Origin: an uncultured Clostridia bacterium
Lineage (GTDB): Bacteria > Bacillota > Clostridia > Christensenellales > Aristaeellaceae
DNA: 9,611 nucleotides
Assembly (NCBI GenBank): GCA_934647165.1
Contig: CAKUFA010000052.1
Location: 1 to 9,611 of the forward strand
Direction of reading: 5' to 3'
This document shows, piece by piece, positions 1 through 7,399 of this stretch (its first letter is position 1; every line of letters starts with the position of its first letter). The position numbers and the translations under genes are program-made. The notes beneath the pieces were generated by a model. It had not been told where the DNA came from, searched no databases, and was given only the letters and a program-made list of their open reading frames with translations.

Positions 1-25
1 TAGCCGGTCGATACGAATCCAGTCA

Positions 26-44
26 GAGGGGCATGATGCCCCTC
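26..44. repeat. Perfect 8-bp inverted repeat (hairpin)
   Basis: GAGGGGCA (26-33) and TGCCCCTC (37-44) are perfect reverse complements around a 3-nt loop, giving a strong GC-rich hairpin. No T-run follows on either strand, so it is not a standard intrinsic terminator. It may be the 3' end structure of an upstream gene lying outside the window, or part of the leader of the hydrolase-polC unit. No promoter hexamers with good spacing were seen in the first 110 bases. Confidence 0.5.
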
Positions 45-80
45 CGACACCTTCTCATATGGTTTGTCGACAGTCTGCGA

Positions 81-102
81 ACGGCTGAACGCCGTCCTTT
101 TT
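81..102 (+). terminator. Weak terminator-like hairpin before the hydrolase gene
   Basis: ACGGC (81-85) pairs with GCCGT (91-95) around a 5-nt loop and is followed by CC and five T residues (98-102). The 5-bp stem is short for an efficient terminator. It sits just upstream of the GGAGGTG ribosome binding site at 112-118, with no room for a promoter in between. It could be a leaky terminator of an upstream gene or an attenuator for the hydrolase-polC unit. The basis is sequence only. Confidence 0.3.
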
Positions 103-124
103 GCCTGGTGCGGAGGTGATGCCA

Positions 125-841
125 ATGGATGATATCATCAGTAAACGGACGATGCTTGGAAGGCTGCCGGCATTGATCTGGGGACGTGAAACCGGCCGGG
201 CAATGCTGCATGTGCATGGCAAAATGAGCCGAAAGGAATATGCGATGAATTTTGCCCGCACAGCGCAGAAATACGGTTGGCAGACGGTGAGCTTTGATTT
301 GCCTGGCCATGGCGAACGAACGGATGTGCCATGCGATGTGTGGCATGGCATGGAAGATGTGCGCGCCGCGGCGGATGCAGCACGCGGCCTGTGGCCTGAA
401 GTTGGGCTGTTTGCGTGCAGTCTGGGTGCGTATTTCTGCTTGCGTGCGCTGAACGATCTTTCTTTCCGGACGTGTCTTTTCCAATCGCCAATTGTTGACA
501 TGCGTTGGCTGATTGAACAGATGATGGCCTGGAACCATGTGACGGAAGAACAGCTGCGCCTGACAGGACAGGTAGAAACGCCTGTGGAGACGCTTAGCTG
601 GGCTTATCGGGAAAATGTGCTTGCCAATCCCATCACACGCTGGCAGGCGGAAACGCATATCCTATATGCAGGCAAGGATAACCTGCAGCCCTGTTCGGCG
701 ATGGAGGACTTCATCCGCCGCTTTGGCGGAACGCTGGAAGTCAGCGCAACAAGCGAACATCCCTTTATGGCGCCCGGCGATGAAAGGATTGTGCGCCGCT
801 TTGCGGAACATTGGTTGGAAACACGAGAGGAGCATGCATGA
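125..841 (+). CDS. Alpha/beta hydrolase, upstream of and overlapping polC
   Basis: A 238-aa cytosolic protein of the alpha/beta hydrolase fold; the substrate cannot be read from the sequence. Visible family features are an early HG turn (His31-Gly32), DLPGHGER at residues 58-65 after a beta strand, a nucleophile elbow ACSLG with Ser99, the acid Asp185 in YAGKD, and the base His212 in SEHPF, so the Ser-Asp-His triad looks complete. The elbow has Ala where the usual GxSxG has its first Gly. A mobile cap would fall at about residues 120-170. I chose ATG 125 because GGAGGTG (112-118) lies 6 nt upstream; TTG 101 and ATG 119 are in frame but badly placed relative to this site. There is no signal peptide. 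The stop overlaps the polC start by 4 nt (ATGA), implying translational coupling. It could be an esterase, a lipase or a lysophospholipase-like enzyme; fold confidence is high and function is unknown. Confidence 0.85.
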   Translation: MDDIISKRTMLGRLPALIWGRETGRAMLHVHGKMSRKEYAMNFARTAQKYGWQTVSFDLPGHGERTDVPCDVWHGMEDVRAAADAARGLWPEVGLFACSLGAYFCLRALNDLSFRTCLFQSPIVDMRWLIEQMMAWNHVTEEQLRLTGQVETPVETLSWAYRENVLANPITRWQAETHILYAGKDNLQPCSAMEDFIRRFGGTLEVSATSEHPFMAPGDERIVRRFAEHWLETREEHA

Positions 842-3800
842 GCTACGAGGATTTATTGGGACAGATTGTGCAGGAGCTTCCCCATCTGAAGGGACAGTTG
901 ATGTCGCCAACGGTGGTGTATGTGCGTCAACAGGGGAAGGTGTATGTGACGTTCCAGAGTGCGGTGCTGGTGGAGGAAAAAAGCTTTTTGCAGATGGAAC
1001 GAATCCTGCGGCGTATTTTTCCGCAGCATCCGTTGGCTCTTCGGGTGGTCAGTCCCGGCTTGAAAGAGGATTTTCTGCAAAATATCGGACAATATAAGCA
1101 GGTGCTGACGGACTTTTTGAAGCGGAATTACCCTGCGTCTGTCAGTTGGATGGATCAGATTGACTGGCGATGCGACGGAGAACGCATCACGTTGACTTTC
1201 CCGGACAGCTTTTCCCTGGAATACATGGGGCGGCAGAACGTCGCCGCACGGCTTGCGCAGGCCGTGAAGGACATCTTTAGCGCGGATGTGAAGGTGGAAC
1301 TGACGGTTTCCGGCGACCAGGAGGCGCGACTTGCCGCGATCCGGGAGGAAAGGGCAAAGGAACAGGCGCAAGTATATACCGCCGCACAGCTTGCAAGCGA
1401 TGGAAAGACTGCCGCAAAACCGCGGCAGGAACGTAAAACGGCAGCCCCCAGGGAAAAGAAGCCGGATGCGCCGAAAGCTGAAACCAAGCCGGAAAAGCCC
1501 AGTATTTATCCGCAGATGACCAACCAGGTGCTTGGTAAGCCCATCCTTGGCCGCAGCATTGCGGATCGCCCCATTGAAATGAAAGAGCTGACCAGTGACA
1601 GCGGTCTGGTGGTGGTACAGGGCGACATCTTCAAATTGGAGACCAAAGAACTCAAGGGCGGCGAATTGATGCTGGTCACCTTCGCCATCACGGACTATAC
1701 ATCCAGCGTATTGTGCAAGGTGTTTATGCGCTATCGCAACCGGTTTGCCAAGAAGAACGATGATGCACCGCCTGCACCCATTACCGAGGAAGAACGCAAG
1801 GCTGTGATGGATAAGGTCGACCAAATCAAAATGGGCATGAACGTAAAGGTGCGCGGAGAGTGCCTCTACGACAATTTTGCCCATGAACTGTCCATCTCTG
1901 TACGCGACATGGTTCCGATGGAAAAAATTGAACGGGAGGACACGGCGGAGGAAAAACGCATCGAGCTGCACATGCATACCAACATGTCCACCATGGATGC
2001 GCTTGCCCCTGCGGGAGATCTCATCAAACGCGCTATCAAATGGGGACATCCGGCAGTTGCCATCACGGATCACGGCGTTGTGCAGGCTTTCCCGGCGGCA
2101 TTCAATGCGGTAAAGGGACAAAATATCAAGCTGATTCCCGGATGCGAGGGCTATCTGATTGATGAAACCATGGCGGTGGAGAACCCTGATGAACGGGATC
2201 TGGACGCGCCGATTGTTGTGCTGGATTTTGAATCCACAGGACTGAATACCAACATTGCAAGAGTGATCGAAATTGGCGCGGTGAAGCTCATGGGCGGCAC
2301 GGTTGTGGACTCTATGAGTGTGCTGGTGAATCCCAAGCAACCCCTCAAACCCAAAATTACAGAGATTACCGGCATCACGGACATGATGCTGGCCGACAAG
2401 GAAACAGCGGAAACGGCCATCCCCAAATTGATGGAATTTATCGGGGATTGTCCGATTGCCGCGCACAACGCAGCGTTCGACGCGGCGCTCCTGCGTGCGG
2501 AGCTCCGCCGCCTGGGCCGCCAGTGGAACGCCCCTGTGTTGGATACGCTGACCCTGTGCCGCAAGCTGTATCCAGAAATGAAGAGCCACAAGCTCTCCAG
2601 CCTGTGCAAACAGCTTGGCGTGAGCCTGAAAAACGCCCACCGCGCCGTGCATGACGCTACGGCGACGGCACTTTGCCTGGCCAAGATGTACAAAGAATGC
2701 CGGGAAAAGGGCATCAACACCCTTGGGGATTTGAACCGGCAGCTCAAAGGCGGCGCCATTGGCGAAAGCTTCCATATTATCCTGCTGGTGAAAACACAAA
2801 AAGGCATGGAGAACCTGAACCGGCTGGTGTCCATCGGTCATCTGGATTATTTCCGGCGCCGCCCGCATATGCCAAGAGCCATGATTCAGAAATATCGCGA
2901 AGGACTGATTCTGGGCAGCGCATGTGAGGCGGGGGAACTGTTCCGTGCAGTGTTGGCGGGCGAAAGCTGGGAGAAACTTAAGGAAATTGCCAGCTTCTAC
3001 GATTATCTGGAAATTCAGCCCATCGGCAACAATGCGTTCCTTGTGCGGGAAGGTCAGGTGAAGGATGACGAAGGACTGCGCGACCTGAACCGCACCATTG
3101 TGAAACTCGGCGAAGAAATGGGACTTCCGGTGGTTGCCACGGGCGATGTGCATTTCCTTGACCCGCACAACGCCATCAACCGTGCCATCATCCAGGCAGG
3201 GCTGGGCTTTGAGGACTGCGATAACCAACCGCCGCTGTATTTCAAAACCACCAACGAAATGCTGGAGGAGTTCAGCTATCTGGGTAAAGAAAAAGCCCAC
3301 GAAGTGGTGATTGATAATCCACGCAAAATTGCCGATCAGGTGGAGCAGCTTCGCCTGTTTCCCAAGCATCCAAAAGGAGAGGACACCTTTCAGCCGTTCT
3401 GGCCGGATGCGGCGGACAACATTCAAAATATGTCCTGGGGAACAGCCAAAGAGTGGTATGGCGATCCGCTGCCGGAAATTGTGACCAAACGGCTTGAAAA
3501 GGAACTTGGCTCGATCATCGGCTATGGTTTTGCCACACTGTATAACATTGCGGAACGGCTGGTGCAGCGCTCACTTGCAGATGGCTATCTGGTGGGCAGC
3601 CGCGGCAGCGTTGGCTCCAGCTTTGTGGCGTGCATGTGCGGCATCACCGAGGTGAATGCTCTGCCGCCGCACTATCGCTGCCCGCATTGCCACAAGGGCT
3701 TCTTTGATGTGGACAAGAGTAAATACAAGGTAGGCGTTGACTTGCCGGATAAGGACTGCCCGCTGTGCGGCCGTCCGTTGGTGAAAGATGGTTTCGACAT

Positions 3801-5259
3801 CCCCTTTGAAGTGTTCCTGGGGTTTGCGGGCGACAAGGTGCCCGATATTGACCTGAACTTTGCCAATGAATATCAATCCCGTGCACATCATCAGGTGGTG
3901 GAGCTGTTCGGTGAAGGGCATGTGTTCCGTGCCGGAACGGTGGGCACGCTGGCGGATAAAACTGCCTACGGCTTTGTGAGCAAGTATCTGGAAGAGCGAG
4001 GCATCCAGTGCGGCAACACGGAGAAGGACCGGCTGGTGCAAGGCTGTGTGGGTGTGAAGCGCACCACCGGCCAACACCCGGCGGGCATGGTGGTTGTGCC
4101 TAAGGAATATGAAATCTATCAGTTTACGGCTGTGCAGCATCCGGCGGACGATCCCACAGCCGAATTCATCACCACACATTTCGACTTCAACTCCATGCAT
4201 GACATTCTGGTGAAGCTGGACTGCCTGGGGCACCTGGATCCTACCATGATCCACGAGCTCTGCGGCTTGACGGGGGTGGACTTCCGCGATATTCCATTGG
4301 ATGATCCGGCAGTGCGCAGCTTGTTCCATTCTCCTGAGGCGCTTGGCGTTACAAGGGAGCAGATCGACTGCACTACCGGTACCTTTGGTATTCCGGAATT
4401 TGGCACAAGCTTTGTGCGCGGCATGCTGGATGATACCCAGCCTTCCACGATGGAGGAACTCATCCGCATTTCCGGTCTGAGCCATGGCACGGACGTATGG
4501 CTGGGCAATGCGCAGGATATTATCCGTTCCGGTACAGCCAAATTGAACGAATGCGTCTGCTGCCGTGACGACATAATGAATTATCTGATCGATAAAGGGG
4601 TGGAGCCGAAGCTGGCTTTCACCACCATGGAGGCTGTGCGAAAAGGCAAAGGACTGAAACCGGAAATGGAACAGGCCATGATCGAGCATGACGTGGCGCC
4701 ATGGTTCATTGACAGCTGCAAAAAAATCAAGTACATGTTCCCCAAGGGACATGCCGTGGCCTATGTGACCATGGCGCTGCGCATTGCATGGTTCAAGGTG
4801 CATTATCCGCAGGCGTACTACGCGGCGTATTTCACCGTGCGCGGCGATGGATTTGATGCAGCCACCATGCTGGTGGATCCGGACACCTGCCGGGCAAAAA
4901 TTCGTGAAATAAAAGCCATGGACAATGCCACCGCCAAGGACAAGGATGCGCAGACAGCGCTGGAAATTGTGCTGGAAATGAACATGCGCGGCATCCGCTT
5001 CCTGCCGGTTGATCTGTATAAGAGCGATGTGCGCAAATTCCTCATTGAGGACGGCAACCTGCGCTGCCCCTTTACCAGCCTTGGCGGCCTTGGCGAAAGC
5101 GCTGCGGTGACCATCGCCGCAGCACGGGATCAGGCGCCTTTCCTGTCCATTGAGGACTTGAAGGATAGGGGAAAGGTGGGCAACGGAGTGGTTGACCTCC
5201 TTCGCACCCATGGCGCATTGGAAGGGCTGAATGAAACCAGCCAGATCAGCATGTTCTGA
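838..5259 (+). CDS. polC: DNA polymerase III, PolC-type (replicative, with 3'-5' exonuclease)
   Basis: The replicative DNA polymerase of Bacillota, 1473 aa against about 1440 in Bacillus subtilis. The order is an N-terminal domain (about 1-165), a Lys/Ala/Pro-rich linker (about 168-221), an OB domain (about 250-370), and a PHP domain (ELHMHTNMS, His378/His380) split by an inserted DEDDh proofreading exonuclease (Asp463, Glu465, Asp548, His601, Asp606). Then come a zinc module (Cys948, Cys951, Cys974, Cys977), the palm motif PDIDLNF with Asp1003 and Asp1005, the third acid Asp1128 in KLDCLGHLDP, and fingers motifs such as FPKGHAVAYVTMALR. The protein ends in QISMF (1469-1473), a sliding-clamp binding motif like the C-terminal QLSLF of B. 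subtilis PolC. ATG 838 is preferred because AGGAG (828-832) lies 5 nt upstream; it overlaps the hydrolase stop. The usual GHDDPT reads GHLDPT here (Leu1133). No terminator follows before the next promoter at 5276. Confidence 0.98.
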   Translation: MSYEDLLGQIVQELPHLKGQLMSPTVVYVRQQGKVYVTFQSAVLVEEKSFLQMERILRRIFPQHPLALRVVSPGLKEDFLQNIGQYKQVLTDFLKRNYPASVSWMDQIDWRCDGERITLTFPDSFSLEYMGRQNVAARLAQAVKDIFSADVKVELTVSGDQEARLAAIREERAKEQAQVYTAAQLASDGKTAAKPRQERKTAAPREKKPDAPKAETKPEKPSIYPQMTNQVLGKPILGRSIADRPIEMKELTSDSGLVVVQGDIFKLETKELKGGELMLVTFAITDYTSSVLCKVFMRYRNRFAKKNDDAPPAPITEEERKAVMDKVDQIKMGMNVKVRGECLYDNFAHELSISVRDMVPMEKIEREDTAEEKRIELHMHTNMSTMDALAPAGDLIKRAIKWGHPAVAITDHGVVQAFPAAFNAVKGQNIKLIPGCEGYLIDETMAVENPDERDLDAPIVVLDFESTGLNTNIARVIEIGAVKLMGGTVVDSMSVLVNPKQPLKPKITEITGITDMMLADKETAETAIPKLMEFIGDCPIAAHNAAFDAALLRAELRRLGRQWNAPVLDTLTLCRKLYPEMKSHKLSSLCKQLGVSLKNAHRAVHDATATALCLAKMYKECREKGINTLGDLNRQLKGGAIGESFHIILLVKTQKGMENLNRLVSIGHLDYFRRRPHMPRAMIQKYREGLILGSACEAGELFRAVLAGESWEKLKEIASFYDYLEIQPIGNNAFLVREGQVKDDEGLRDLNRTIVKLGEEMGLPVVATGDVHFLDPHNAINRAIIQAGLGFEDCDNQPPLYFKTTNEMLEEFSYLGKEKAHEVVIDNPRKIADQVEQLRLFPKHPKGEDTFQPFWPDAADNIQNMSWGTAKEWYGDPLPEIVTKRLEKELGSIIGYGFATLYNIAERLVQRSLADGYLVGSRGSVGSSFVACMCGITEVNALPPHYRCPHCHKGFFDVDKSKYKVGVDLPDKDCPLCGRPLVKDGFDIPFEVFLGFAGDKVPDIDLNFANEYQSRAHHQVVELFGEGHVFRAGTVGTLADKTAYGFVSKYLEERGIQCGNTEKDRLVQGCVGVKRTTGQHPAGMVVVPKEYEIYQFTAVQHPADDPTAEFITTHFDFNSMHDILVKLDCLGHLDPTMIHELCGLTGVDFRDIPLDDPAVRSLFHSPEALGVTREQIDCTTGTFGIPEFGTSFVRGMLDDTQPSTMEELIRISGLSHGTDVWLGNAQDIIRSGTAKLNECVCCRDDIMNYLIDKGVEPKLAFTTMEAVRKGKGLKPEMEQAMIEHDVAPWFIDSCKKIKYMFPKGHAVAYVTMALRIAWFKVHYPQAYYAAYFTVRGDGFDAATMLVDPDTCRAKIREIKAMDNATAKDKDAQTALEIVLEMNMRGIRFLPVDLYKSDVRKFLIEDGNLRCPFTSLGGLGESAAVTIAAARDQAPFLSIEDLKDRGKVGNGVVDLLRTHGALEGLNETSQISMF

Positions 5260-5266
5260 CGCATGC

Positions 5267-5309
5267 CTGCCAGTGTTGCAAAACGGTTGCTGTTATGGTA
5301 TACTGGCAG
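5267..5309. repeat. 8-bp inverted repeat framing a promoter
   Basis: CTGCCAGT (5267-5274) and ACTGGCAG (5302-5309) are perfect reverse complements separated by 27 nt. The left arm abuts the -35 hexamer (5276-5281) and the right arm covers the second half of the -10 hexamer (5299-5304). This could be a two-site operator about three helical turns apart, or a hairpin at the 3' end of polC readthrough transcripts. No T-run follows, so it is not a standard terminator. Confidence 0.5.
5276..5304 (+). promoter_or_regulatory. Sigma-A-type promoter with extended -10
   Basis: TTGCAA (-35, 5276-5281), a 17-nt spacer, and TATACT (-10, 5299-5304) preceded by TG plus one base (5296-5298), which is an extended -10. 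The expected transcription start is near 5311, giving a leader of about 30 nt before the ATG at 5340. It separates the secreted-protein gene from polC, whose stop lies only 17 nt upstream. Confidence 0.8.
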
Positions 5310-5339
5310 TAAAGCTGGAAAATGAAAGGAGACTGCCCC

Positions 5340-5918
5340 ATGCGAAAGATTTTTGCCCTGATGGTCGCGCTGTGCCTGCTGGTTGTACCCTGCTTTGTCA
5401 ATGCGGAGAGCAGCGACATAACCTATGACTTCGGTGATTTTACTATGACATTTCCATCAGACTCCTATGGCAGCATTGCCGATGAAATCACCGATGGTGT
5501 GGCGTTCTTCATGCTGTATCAGCACGTGGATGAAAACGCTGCCTTCCAGCCTAACCTGAACGTCACCTGGACAAAAACCTATATTCCGCTTGATACAGTT
5601 CAGCCCAGCGATGCTTTGGCAGAAATCATGACCGAGGCTGTTGCTGCATTGGAAGGGCAGGGCGTGAAGGCAAGCAACGCTACGGCTCTGGACGCTTCCA
5701 TGGATACCCTGAATGGCAAAGCGGCATTGAGCGCTGTGTACAGCATGGACGTGGATTATTCCGGCATCGGCGCCGATTTGAAGATGACACTGTACTGTGC
5801 ACAGGCCATCATTTCTGAAAAAAATCTTGGCACCTACACGTTCACCATCACAACCGATGATTTGACCACTTGCCAGCCGCTGATGGATATTGTCAACACG
5901 GTGGCGTGGAAAAAGTAA
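5340..5918 (+). CDS. Secreted protein, possible PsbP/DcrB-like fold
   Basis: A 192-aa protein with a Sec signal peptide: basic MRK, a hydrophobic stretch at residues 4-18, and likely signal peptidase I cleavage after VNA (22/23). Cys18 is preceded by VVP, which is not a good lipobox, so lipidation is unlikely. The mature part runs from a short strand (TYDFGDFTMTFP, 28-39) through FQPNLNVTW (69-77), a helix about 89-107, NGKAA (125-129), a strand pair about 130-172 including TYTFTIT (165-171), and a C-terminal IVNTV segment. This order of strands, NGK turn and late helix resembles the PsbP/Mog1/DcrB fold found in many small extracytoplasmic proteins. That is my inference from pattern, not a match I could test. 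AAAGGAG (5325-5331) lies 8 nt upstream of ATG 5340; an in-frame ATG at 5322 precedes that site and is unlikely. It is transcribed alone, between its own promoter and terminator. The specific function is unknown. Confidence 0.85.
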   Translation: MRKIFALMVALCLLVVPCFVNAESSDITYDFGDFTMTFPSDSYGSIADEITDGVAFFMLYQHVDENAAFQPNLNVTWTKTYIPLDTVQPSDALAEIMTEAVAALEGQGVKASNATALDASMDTLNGKAALSAVYSMDVDYSGIGADLKMTLYCAQAIISEKNLGTYTFTITTDDLTTCQPLMDIVNTVAWKK

Positions 5919-5934
5919 ACACAGGAAAAGAAAG

Positions 5935-5965
5935 AGAGGCGTGGCGCAAAGCCCGCCTCTTTTTT
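5935..5965 (+). terminator. Intrinsic terminator of the secreted-protein gene
   Basis: AGAGGCG (5935-5941) pairs with CGCCTCT (5954-5960). The stem continues, after a one-base T bulge (5942), with GGC (5943-5945) pairing GCC (5951-5953) around the loop GCAAA. A run of six T residues (5960-5965) follows. It begins 17 nt after the stop codon, a textbook rho-independent terminator. Confidence 0.92.
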
Positions 5966-5986
5966 GCGGCAGCCGATGATACGGCA

Positions 5987-6015
5987 TGGACAAAAGCCTG
6001 CCTGTCGTGTACAAT
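5987..6015 (+). promoter_or_regulatory. Sigma-A-type promoter for the serine hydrolase gene
   Basis: TGGACA (-35, 5987-5992, one mismatch to TTGACA), a 17-nt spacer, and TACAAT (-10, 6010-6015, one mismatch to TATAAT). It lies just after the preceding terminator, and the expected start near 6022 gives a leader of about 25 nt. The spacing and placement make it convincing. Confidence 0.75.
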
Positions 6016-6046
6016 AAAGTCGAAATTTGTGAATCCGGAGGCTGCC

Positions 6047-7255
6047 ATGCTGAGGAAAGCTGTTGATTATTTCGTTGCAGAAAAACATATGATGTCCTGT
6101 CTGCTCATAGCCTGTGGTGATGCAAATGTTGTTTATACGGCTTGCGGCGGGCAAATTCATGCAAACGGCACGGGTGATATTACGCCAAGCACGCTGTTTG
6201 ACCTGGCTAGTTTGACCAAGCTTTTCACAGGCCTTACCGTCATGCGCCTTTATGAGCAGGGATTGCTGGAACTGGATGCACCCGTCACACACTATGCACC
6301 GCAATTTGTGCACCTGTCCGAAATCACGGTGGATCAGGTGCTTGGGTTTGAAGTGGCACTGCTTACCCCCGAGCGTGTGGATACACAGCCAACACGCGCA
6401 GCAGGGCTTACGCAGCTGCATGCCTTGACACCAAGCGCCCAGGGAACAGGCCGGTTTTATTCCGACATGCATGCCATGGTGCTGGGGGAAGTCATTGAGG
6501 GCGCATCTGGCTTGCCACTGATGGATTGCCTGTCCCGCGAACTGCTGCATCCGCTCGGTATGGCGGACACGTTTGCCGCTGTGCCGCAGGCAAGGCTTGC
6601 CAATTGTGTGTGCTATGACAGGGAACATCGCCTGGAGAAGGGACGGTACATCCTCCGGGAAGGCATTGCGCCCGGAACACCGCATGATCCCAAGGCACGT
6701 TTGCTGAGTCCCCATGGCGAATTCTTGTGTGGCCACGCCGGGGTTTTTGCTACCGCCGATGATATGGTGCGGCTTTGTCAGGGTGTTTTAGGCGGGCGTG
6801 TGCTTACACGAGACAGCCTGCGAAAAATGGCGCGCAATCGCCTTGGCTGCCGCCTGCCGGATGGCCGTTACACGCAGTATCTGGGCAGTCAATGCTATGT
6901 GAAGCATCCACAGCAGTATTTCTCGGAAATCCCTCTGTATATGAGCGACCAGGCCATTGGTTTGTCCGGTTTTACAGGCAACCATGTGGCCATTGATCCG
7001 GAGGTTGGCGTGTTTTCCCTGATGCTGGGCAACCGCGTGTTGAACCGCCTTACTGTGTTGGTGCCGGAGGAAGGGCGAACGCTCACGGATTATGGCCTTG
7101 CGCCGGATGGTTCCGGTCAGTTCCTTTGGCCGGATGGAACGCAGGTGTATTCCTCTGTGGACTATGTGCACCAGAAGGATGCGCATGTACATCAGGCGAT
7201 TGCGCGGACGCTTGGTCTTTCCACGTGGCGGAAGGCGGGCAGTGAATGGCCATGA
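6047..7255 (+). CDS. Serine beta-lactamase-family hydrolase (class C/PBP4*/EstB-like), cytosolic
   Basis: A 402-aa protein of the penicillin-binding serine hydrolase fold (Pfam Beta-lactamase type). The nucleophile motif SLTK is at Ser55/Lys58 and the YxN-type motif is YSD at Tyr138-Asp140, common in esterase-like members. HDPKA (213-217) and GHAGVFATADDM (229-240) are typical of the family. The third motif, normally HTG, KTG or similar, falls at LSGFTG (306-311) with Leu in place of the basic or His residue. The usual HTSGL loop is also absent; FEVALLTPERVD (101-112) lies there. There is no signal peptide, so it should act in the cytoplasm, unlike true beta-lactamases. The substrate may be a small ester, amide or D-amino acid derivative (inference). 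GGAGG (6037-6041) lies 5 nt before ATG 6047; the frame is open further upstream, but that part crosses the terminator and promoter. The last 173 nt overlap an antisense gene. Confidence 0.9.
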   Translation: MLRKAVDYFVAEKHMMSCLLIACGDANVVYTACGGQIHANGTGDITPSTLFDLASLTKLFTGLTVMRLYEQGLLELDAPVTHYAPQFVHLSEITVDQVLGFEVALLTPERVDTQPTRAAGLTQLHALTPSAQGTGRFYSDMHAMVLGEVIEGASGLPLMDCLSRELLHPLGMADTFAAVPQARLANCVCYDREHRLEKGRYILREGIAPGTPHDPKARLLSPHGEFLCGHAGVFATADDMVRLCQGVLGGRVLTRDSLRKMARNRLGCRLPDGRYTQYLGSQCYVKHPQQYFSEIPLYMSDQAIGLSGFTGNHVAIDPEVGVFSLMLGNRVLNRLTVLVPEEGRTLTDYGLAPDGSGQFLWPDGTQVYSSVDYVHQKDAHVHQAIARTLGLSTWRKAGSEWP

Positions 7256-7391
7256 TGCTGCTCAAGGCTTCGGCTTCATCAGCATTTTCCGGCGCGGCGG
7301 GCATCAGACCGGTGCACTCGTTGGCGCTTTGCGTACTTTCGATGGAGAAGAAAGGATCGTCCTGCTTGGATGCGGGCTGACGGTGGCACAT
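7083..7391 (-). CDS. Small acidic protein with ECTGLMPAAPE motif, 3' end antisense to the serine hydrolase gene
   Basis: A 102-aa predicted protein with no known function. Residues 1-52 look like a genuine compact product: DDPFFSIEST (11-20), then ECTGLMPAAPE (25-35), a Glu/Ala-rich stretch (36-43), and MAIHCPP (47-53). From memory, small Clostridia proteins with a D/E-C-T-G-L-x-P segment followed by acidic residues exist, but I could not check this. Residues about 54-102 are Pro/His/Gln-rich, low in character, and encoded entirely opposite the serine hydrolase C-terminus, so they may be read-through beyond the ancestral end. Start choice: AAGGAGG (7406-7400) is 8 nt before ATG 7391; an in-frame ATG at 7397 is too close to it. 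There is no clear promoter of its own; it lies just beyond the terminator of the upstream gene, so partial readthrough is the likeliest source of transcript. Confidence 0.7.
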   Translation of the reverse strand: MCHRQPASKQDDPFFSIESTQSANECTGLMPAAPENADEAEALSSIMAIHCPPSATWKDQASAQSPDVHAHPSGAHSPQRNTPAFHPAKGTDRNHPAQGHNP

Positions 7392-7399
7392 GGGCATAA

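Noticed and set aside
3..119. Open frame entering from the left edge and ending in TGA at 117-119, possibly the tail of an upstream gene
   Set aside because: Only 38 codons, no recognisable sequence, it contains the perfect hairpin at 26-44, and another frame (2-88) is equally open. It may be real but cannot be supported.
853..3426. Very long minus-strand open frame opposite polC (857 codons)
   Set aside because: It is the mirror of the strongly conserved polC frame in GC-rich codons; it has no ribosome binding site and a His/Arg/Phe-rich composition typical of antisense shadows.
3571..5211. Second long minus-strand open frame opposite polC (546 codons)
   Set aside because: Same reason: it is fully inside polC, shows no domain and has no start signal.
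5337..5400. Lipoprotein signal in the secreted protein at Cys18
   Set aside because: The residues before the cysteine are VVP, not a usual lipobox, and a good signal peptidase I site (VNA) follows four residues later.
5870..6046. N-terminal extension of the serine hydrolase
   Set aside because: It would begin inside the preceding gene and include its terminator and the new promoter. GGAGG at 6037-6041 fits ATG 6047.
5834..6736. Minus-strand open frame of 300 codons across the terminator and the serine hydrolase gene
   Set aside because: It runs through a clear plus-strand terminator and promoter and lacks any family pattern, whereas the plus strand carries SLTK and YSD motifs.
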